Positions 5,101 through 7,721 of a stretch of DNA of 7,721 bases are shown one piece after another; position 1 is the stretch's first letter, and every line of letters begins with the position of its first letter. The translations under genes were made by a program, and so were the position numbers. Source of the stretch: Opitutus sp. GAS368 (GTDB lineage: Bacteria > Verrucomicrobiota > Verrucomicrobiia > Opitutales > Opitutaceae); the NCBI GenBank assembly GCA_945861235.1, contig CAMATV010000150.1, positions 1-7,721 on the forward strand, read 5' to 3'. Under the pieces are notes generated by a model that was given only the letters and a program-made list of their open reading frames with translations, did no database searches and was not told the origin of the DNA.

Positions 5101-7696
5101 AGTTGCTATTGCCCAGGCTGCGATCGGCATCCCAGAACGGGAGTGCGGTCAGCGGTCCGTTGCGGTCCTTGGCGAAGTAGTAGCTGAACGTGAAGGCATC
5201 GACCTCCTTGCACAGCTCGAGCCAGAGTGCTCGGTCGATGAAGCTGCGCTCATGAATCCATTTTGCATAATAGTTCGCACTGGCGGGTTGATTGAAGTCG
5301 GGCGCGGCGAGAGCAGTCGTCATGCGATTCAGCCAGTCGACGAGGGCGTTGGCCTGAGTGGCGGTGACCGGTTCGGGAGAGCTAATGTCGTAGTCGCGGC
5401 TCGATCCGGGGATGGCGGGGTTTGAGGCGGCGTTGATTTTGTAATCGTAGGGCGTCTTGTCGTTTTTAAAAATGAAGCCGCCGTTGATCAGCGCCGGGTC
5501 GCTCATGCTGTCGTTGAGTTTGGCGATATCGACCCGCTCCTTTCCGCGGTTCGGTTTTTCCATGAGCAGGTAAACTCCGCGGTAGTCGGCGTAGTCGAGG
5601 GTGCCGTTGCCCTGGTTGAAAAACACCTCGACGAAACGGCAGCGCACGCCGGAGCCCGGGCCGTTGGCATCGAGCATGGCCTGCTGCATGAGATAATTTC
5701 GCATGAGCGACTTGTCCAAGGTCAGGCTTTGTAAAATCCAATCGCTGTCGCTGGGCATACCCAGCAGCGGCGCGTTGCGATCCTCGTCTTCGTCTTCTTT
5801 CCAGAATTCCAGCGCGTACGGCCGCTCGGGCTGGCCGGAGGAACTTTGGCCGCGCACGTGGGTACCGCCGCGCAGGACTTGGTCCGGGGGGTGGGCGAAG
5901 CTGGCGCGATTCGTGCCGGGTTTCACGTCATACACGGCGACTTGAGAAAACCGATACGGGCGCAGGCCGGCAGGATTGGTGAGGGCGTCGACGTTGCGCA
6001 GGAAACTGTCGAGCACGATGACCGGCAGGGTGCTGCTGAACGGCTGACCGGACGCGTTGTAATTGGTCGCGACGTTAATGAGGGTGGTGGCGTTGGTGTT
6101 TGCTGCGCTGGAGAGCCAGATGAACGCGCGGTTGCCGGTTTTTGACGGCACCCAGCCGGGCGCAAAGACGCGGGCCTTGACGCAGGTGCCGGTCGTGATT
6201 TCGAGCGGGGTGGTGTAGAGTGGCGAGGTCTCGGACGGCTCCGCGGTCGTCAACGTGTAGCGGATTTCGGCACCGGCCGGAGCGTCGGCCGGCAGTTGCA
6301 GGCCCAGCGTGAGGGCGGTCGTGATCACCGCGCTGGGCTGATCGGCGAGGGGCTCGACGCCCGACTTGAAGAAGACGGGCGAGGTCAGGCGGCGGCCGGC
6401 GGCGTGGCGACCGCCATTGGTGGCGCCGGGCGACGGGACTTCGAAGTATCCCCGTGTCTGCGCCGATCCCAACCCGCCGAAGGATACATCCTCCTGCTGT
6501 GGGCCGTAGGTCAGGGAATGGGCGACCGTCGTGCCATCGGCCCGCAAGAGCGTGAGGGTGCCGCGCTCTTTTTGGAGGGTGAAATTGGTGTGCGGTCGGA
6601 CATTGGTGAAACGATTCTTGCCGGAGGCGAAAATAATTAGATGCCCGTAGGCGGCAATGGTCAGGTTGGGCAGAGTGTAGCGGGCGAGCGGCGGAGGTGT
6701 GCCGGCTGAGCTGGAGTAGTCGAGGTGCCACCCGGTCAGGTTGACCGGAGAAGCGGTGCCATTGTAGAGGTCGATCCAGTCCGGCTTGGCGAGATCCTCA
6801 TCCTCCAGGCCGCTGGCGTTGTCCGCCATGATTTCCTCGATGACGACTCCACTCGTGGTGACCGGAGCGACCGGAGCGGTGACGGTGGTGATCGCGAGAT
6901 CATCCATAAACACATCGTGATTGAGACCACCGGTGGCAGCGTTGAAAGCAAAGTTGCAGCCGACGGTTGGGATGAAGCCCGGTGTCGGCAACGCGGTGAA
7001 AATCGCGAGACCATCGTAGGTGAGGTCCAGTCCGGTGGCCGCGTGCCAGTGCAGCGTCACGGTGCGGAAAGTCTGGTCGTAGGTGAAGTTTCTGCCGGGG
7101 AGATTAGTGGCGAGGAAATTGCCCGCGCTGTTGGCGTCGGCGAAAATCTCGATGCTGCGGGGATCGGTGGTGGCGTTCTCATAGGTGTCGAAGTTCACGA
7201 CCAACCCATAAGCTGCGCTGTGTCCGCTCGCGCTGCCCAGACCACTCAGCGTCGGACCGAAGCTGATATTAAATCCATCCGCAGGGACCGCTGCGGCGGT
7301 TCGATCGAGGAGTAACTTGAACGTGACTGTGAATTCCGTCACCGCGGCAGTGGCATCGAGCACGGGAAGCACCAGCGCGGCCGTGGCGCTGCCCGTCGCC
7401 TTGTCTGCCAGCCGCAGAGCGATGGCGCCGACGGTGCCGACGCCGGTCTTCACGATGCCCACATTGATCGTGCCGGCCCCATTGGTGTCCCTCCGATTGG
7501 AAATCAGGGTGGCATTGGTGGCCACGCCGTTGAGCAAGCCCCCGCTGAGCACGAGCGCGGTGTTGATCGCGCCATTCGGGGTGTCGGTGGCGAGCGAGTT
7601 GAAATTATGGGTGTAGGTGGCGGCGGAGAGCGCGGTCGGGAAGATCGCGGCAAACACGAGGGCTTTCCACGAGACAACAAAGCGAGGACGGGGCAT
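2168..7696 (-). CDS. Large exported multidomain protein: lectin-like, lamin-tail, CotH kinase-like, Ig-like, C-terminal repeats
   Basis: 1842 residues; ATG at 7694-7696 and TGA at 2168-2170. Seen in order: signal peptide 1-25 (cleavage near ALSA|A); concanavalin A-like lectin fold about 26-273 (VVNFDTYENATTDPRSIEI); lamin-tail domain about 283-427 (WIDLYNGTASPVNLTGWHL from W307); chitobiase-C-like domain about 437-530; CotH kinase-like domain about 555-1000; a second chitobiase-C-like segment about 1010-1075; jelly-roll-like region about 1085-1275 (IMADDGAVIYLNG); second lamin-tail domain about 1325-1486; Ig-like domain about 1500-1585 (WYQWSKDG, GNYTVTVSNAGG); two tandem repeats 1590-1842. 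CotH landmarks are RGQSSS (615-620), YLLMEKPNRGKERVDI (709-724) and WDADRS with D856 and D858 as likely metal ligands. Known family: Bacillus CotH is an atypical kinase of spore-coat proteins, and secreted CotH domains also occur in cellulosomal and verrucomicrobial proteins. Inferred: a surface or secreted protein that binds polymers, kinase activity unproven. No clear Shine-Dalgarno precedes the ATG; the promoter lies beyond 7721. Confidence 0.93.
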   Translation of the reverse strand: MPRPRFVVSWKALVFAAIFPTALSAATYTHNFNSLATDTPNGAINTALVLSGGLLNGVATNATLISNRRDTNGAGTINVGIVKTGVGTVGAIALRLADKATGSATAALVLPVLDATAAVTEFTVTFKLLLDRTAAAVPADGFNISFGPTLSGLGSASGHSAAYGLVVNFDTYENATTDPRSIEIFADANSAGNFLATNLPGRNFTYDQTFRTVTLHWHAATGLDLTYDGLAIFTALPTPGFIPTVGCNFAFNAATGGLNHDVFMDDLAITTVTAPVAPVTTSGVVIEEIMADNASGLEDEDLAKPDWIDLYNGTASPVNLTGWHLDYSSSAGTPPPLARYTLPNLTIAAYGHLIIFASGKNRFTNVRPHTNFTLQKERGTLTLLRADGTTVAHSLTYGPQQEDVSFGGLGSAQTRGYFEVPSPGATNGGRHAAGRRLTSPVFFKSGVEPLADQPSAVITTALTLGLQLPADAPAGAEIRYTLTTAEPSETSPLYTTPLEITTGTCVKARVFAPGWVPSKTGNRAFIWLSSAANTNATTLINVATNYNASGQPFSSTLPVIVLDSFLRNVDALTNPAGLRPYRFSQVAVYDVKPGTNRASFAHPPDQVLRGGTHVRGQSSSGQPERPYALEFWKEDEDEDRNAPLLGMPSDSDWILQSLTLDKSLMRNYLMQQAMLDANGPGSGVRCRFVEVFFNQGNGTLDYADYRGVYLLMEKPNRGKERVDIAKLNDSMSDPALINGGFIFKNDKTPYDYKINAASNPAIPGSSRDYDISSPEPVTATQANALVDWLNRMTTALAAPDFNQPASANYYAKWIHERSFIDRALWLELCKEVDAFTFSYYFAKDRNGPLTALPFWDADRSLGNSNYGYSNSTFGLKSWVVGSNYTYYTRLDDDPEFNDRYWNRWTALRRSHFSTETLFDRIEAVYAQLTDGSRADIVNTTNTATLASQVPVARHYRKYPILGSNTFGGGQTGQANRTTWRHEVDALKSWLAERLEWMDGAPQATNPTALAPRLKPTALVEAVTGRPQAGGNVPLGFQFRINNPNPAGGTTYYTIDGADPRQVGGSLDPSALTAATGTVSTSTILADGQPWKWLLPSAAPANDAGGLAWTASTYADAVWSAGAAPLGYGETTGLATNVSPVPPNYPSATVAPGAAYFRTTFNATDTTGLTSTFFEIMADDGAVIYLNGVEAARINFPLAPTPVTHGQEALGPLDPGNNYVPIETMFVAVPFDRTLLQEGVNTLAVEVHQALYSFPPNPTNAYPRNDYSDMRFDLRIVGQTASAPGPAIALTTPGARTIRTRIKQGDTWSPLTEATFISAATAASAANLVVSELHYHPADPTPTELAAGLNDGNDFEFIELLNISRTQSVDLSGVKLEDAVSFDFSTVAPALRILPPGGRIIIAENLAGFAARLEPGAQPVVAGAFSGNLSNSSEQLIVRGANGAIIKQFTYRDSSPWPAEADGSGLSLVLNTPFTNPNHTLASSWHASPPVALTKAVPAPLTPLVAAQPKAQTVLLGAAVTLAVSANGTGFLWYQWSKDGVPVEGATKSTLSPNTTSPAIMGNYTVTVSNAGGSVVSAPTRLDLISGSGLSNLSVRTTLKAGEALTLGAVVSGGSKHVLIRAAGPALSAFGLNGMADPKLELFTRGSTTPTATNDDWPGSLASTFASVGAFAFTPGSKDAALGQVLTGDFTVQASGTGAGVILVEAYDTAGGTSARLVNLSARNRVGTGDDILIAGFTLVGAGSKQVLIRAVGPTLTIFGVSGALADPTLRVIDATGVTIASNDNWAATLAPTFAQIGAFPLTPASRDAALLVTLPAGSTYTIQVSGVSNTTGEALVEVYEVF
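2171..2929 (-). repeat. Two tandem C-terminal protein repeats, period 129 residues
   Basis: Within the large protein, residues 1590-1707 and 1717-1842 are homologous. VLIRAAGPALSAFG (from V1617) matches VLIRAVGPTLTIFG (from V1746). NDDW ending at W1656 matches NDNW ending at W1785, and GAFAFTPGSKDAAL (G1668) matches GAFPLTPASRDAAL (G1797). All three landmarks are offset by exactly 129 residues. Each copy ends with LVEAYD or LVEVYE, and the second ends the protein. I recall this type of ending in many Opitutaceae secreted proteins and suspect a role in export or surface retention; that role is inference. Confidence 0.8.
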
Positions 7697-7721
7697 GGCT
7701 TACGGGGTTGAGGTAACGGAA

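Noticed and set aside
4161..6832. A 15-base identity (GTCCGCCATGATTTC) near 4161 and near 6818 in the large gene
   Set aside because: Both copies encode EIMAD in different domains, and flanking bases diverge at once. It is a shared short peptide and codon bias rather than a DNA repeat.

Overview
The window is GC-rich and looks like chromosomal DNA of a free-living, polymer-degrading bacterium of the Planctomycetota-Verrucomicrobiota-Chlamydiota group. Verrucomicrobiota, and within it an Opitutaceae-like organism, is most likely. The indications are a formylglycine-type sulfatase with a lysine-rich tail, a very large secreted CotH/lamin-tail protein ending in two NDNW-type repeats, and a degenerate 7-bp repeat in the spacer. 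The taxonomic call is inference from remembered families, not from a marker gene.

Layout. (1) Positions 2-1036, plus strand: the C-terminal 344 residues of a sulfatase that enters from the left edge. (2) 1037-1840, plus strand: a peptidase E-like (S51) protein with an apparent export signal. Its GTG start follows the sulfatase stop with no gap, behind a good Shine-Dalgarno, so the two are probably co-transcribed and translationally coupled. (3) 1841-2167: a 327-base convergent spacer with no convincing gene. It holds a heptamer repeat array and a nested imperfect inverted repeat ending in a GTTRRRY box, which resembles one half of an integron attC site. (4) 2168-7696, minus strand: one complete 1842-residue exported protein. 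Its modules in order are signal peptide, lectin-like domain, lamin-tail domain, chitobiase-C-like domain, CotH kinase-like domain, chitobiase-C-like domain, jelly-roll-like region, second lamin-tail domain, Ig-like domain and two C-terminal repeats of about 129 residues.

Function. All three proteins appear to act outside the cytoplasm. The sulfatase would remove sulfate esters from polysaccharides, and the S51-like protein may act on peptides but lacks one reported catalytic residue. The large protein looks like a surface or secreted adhesin/enzyme with a CotH kinase-like core between binding modules. The convergent arrangement means it is not in the same operon as the sulfatase pair. I see no complete new defence or mobile system. 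The most unusual items are the altered active site of the S51-like protein, the attC-like palindrome and the architecture of the large protein.
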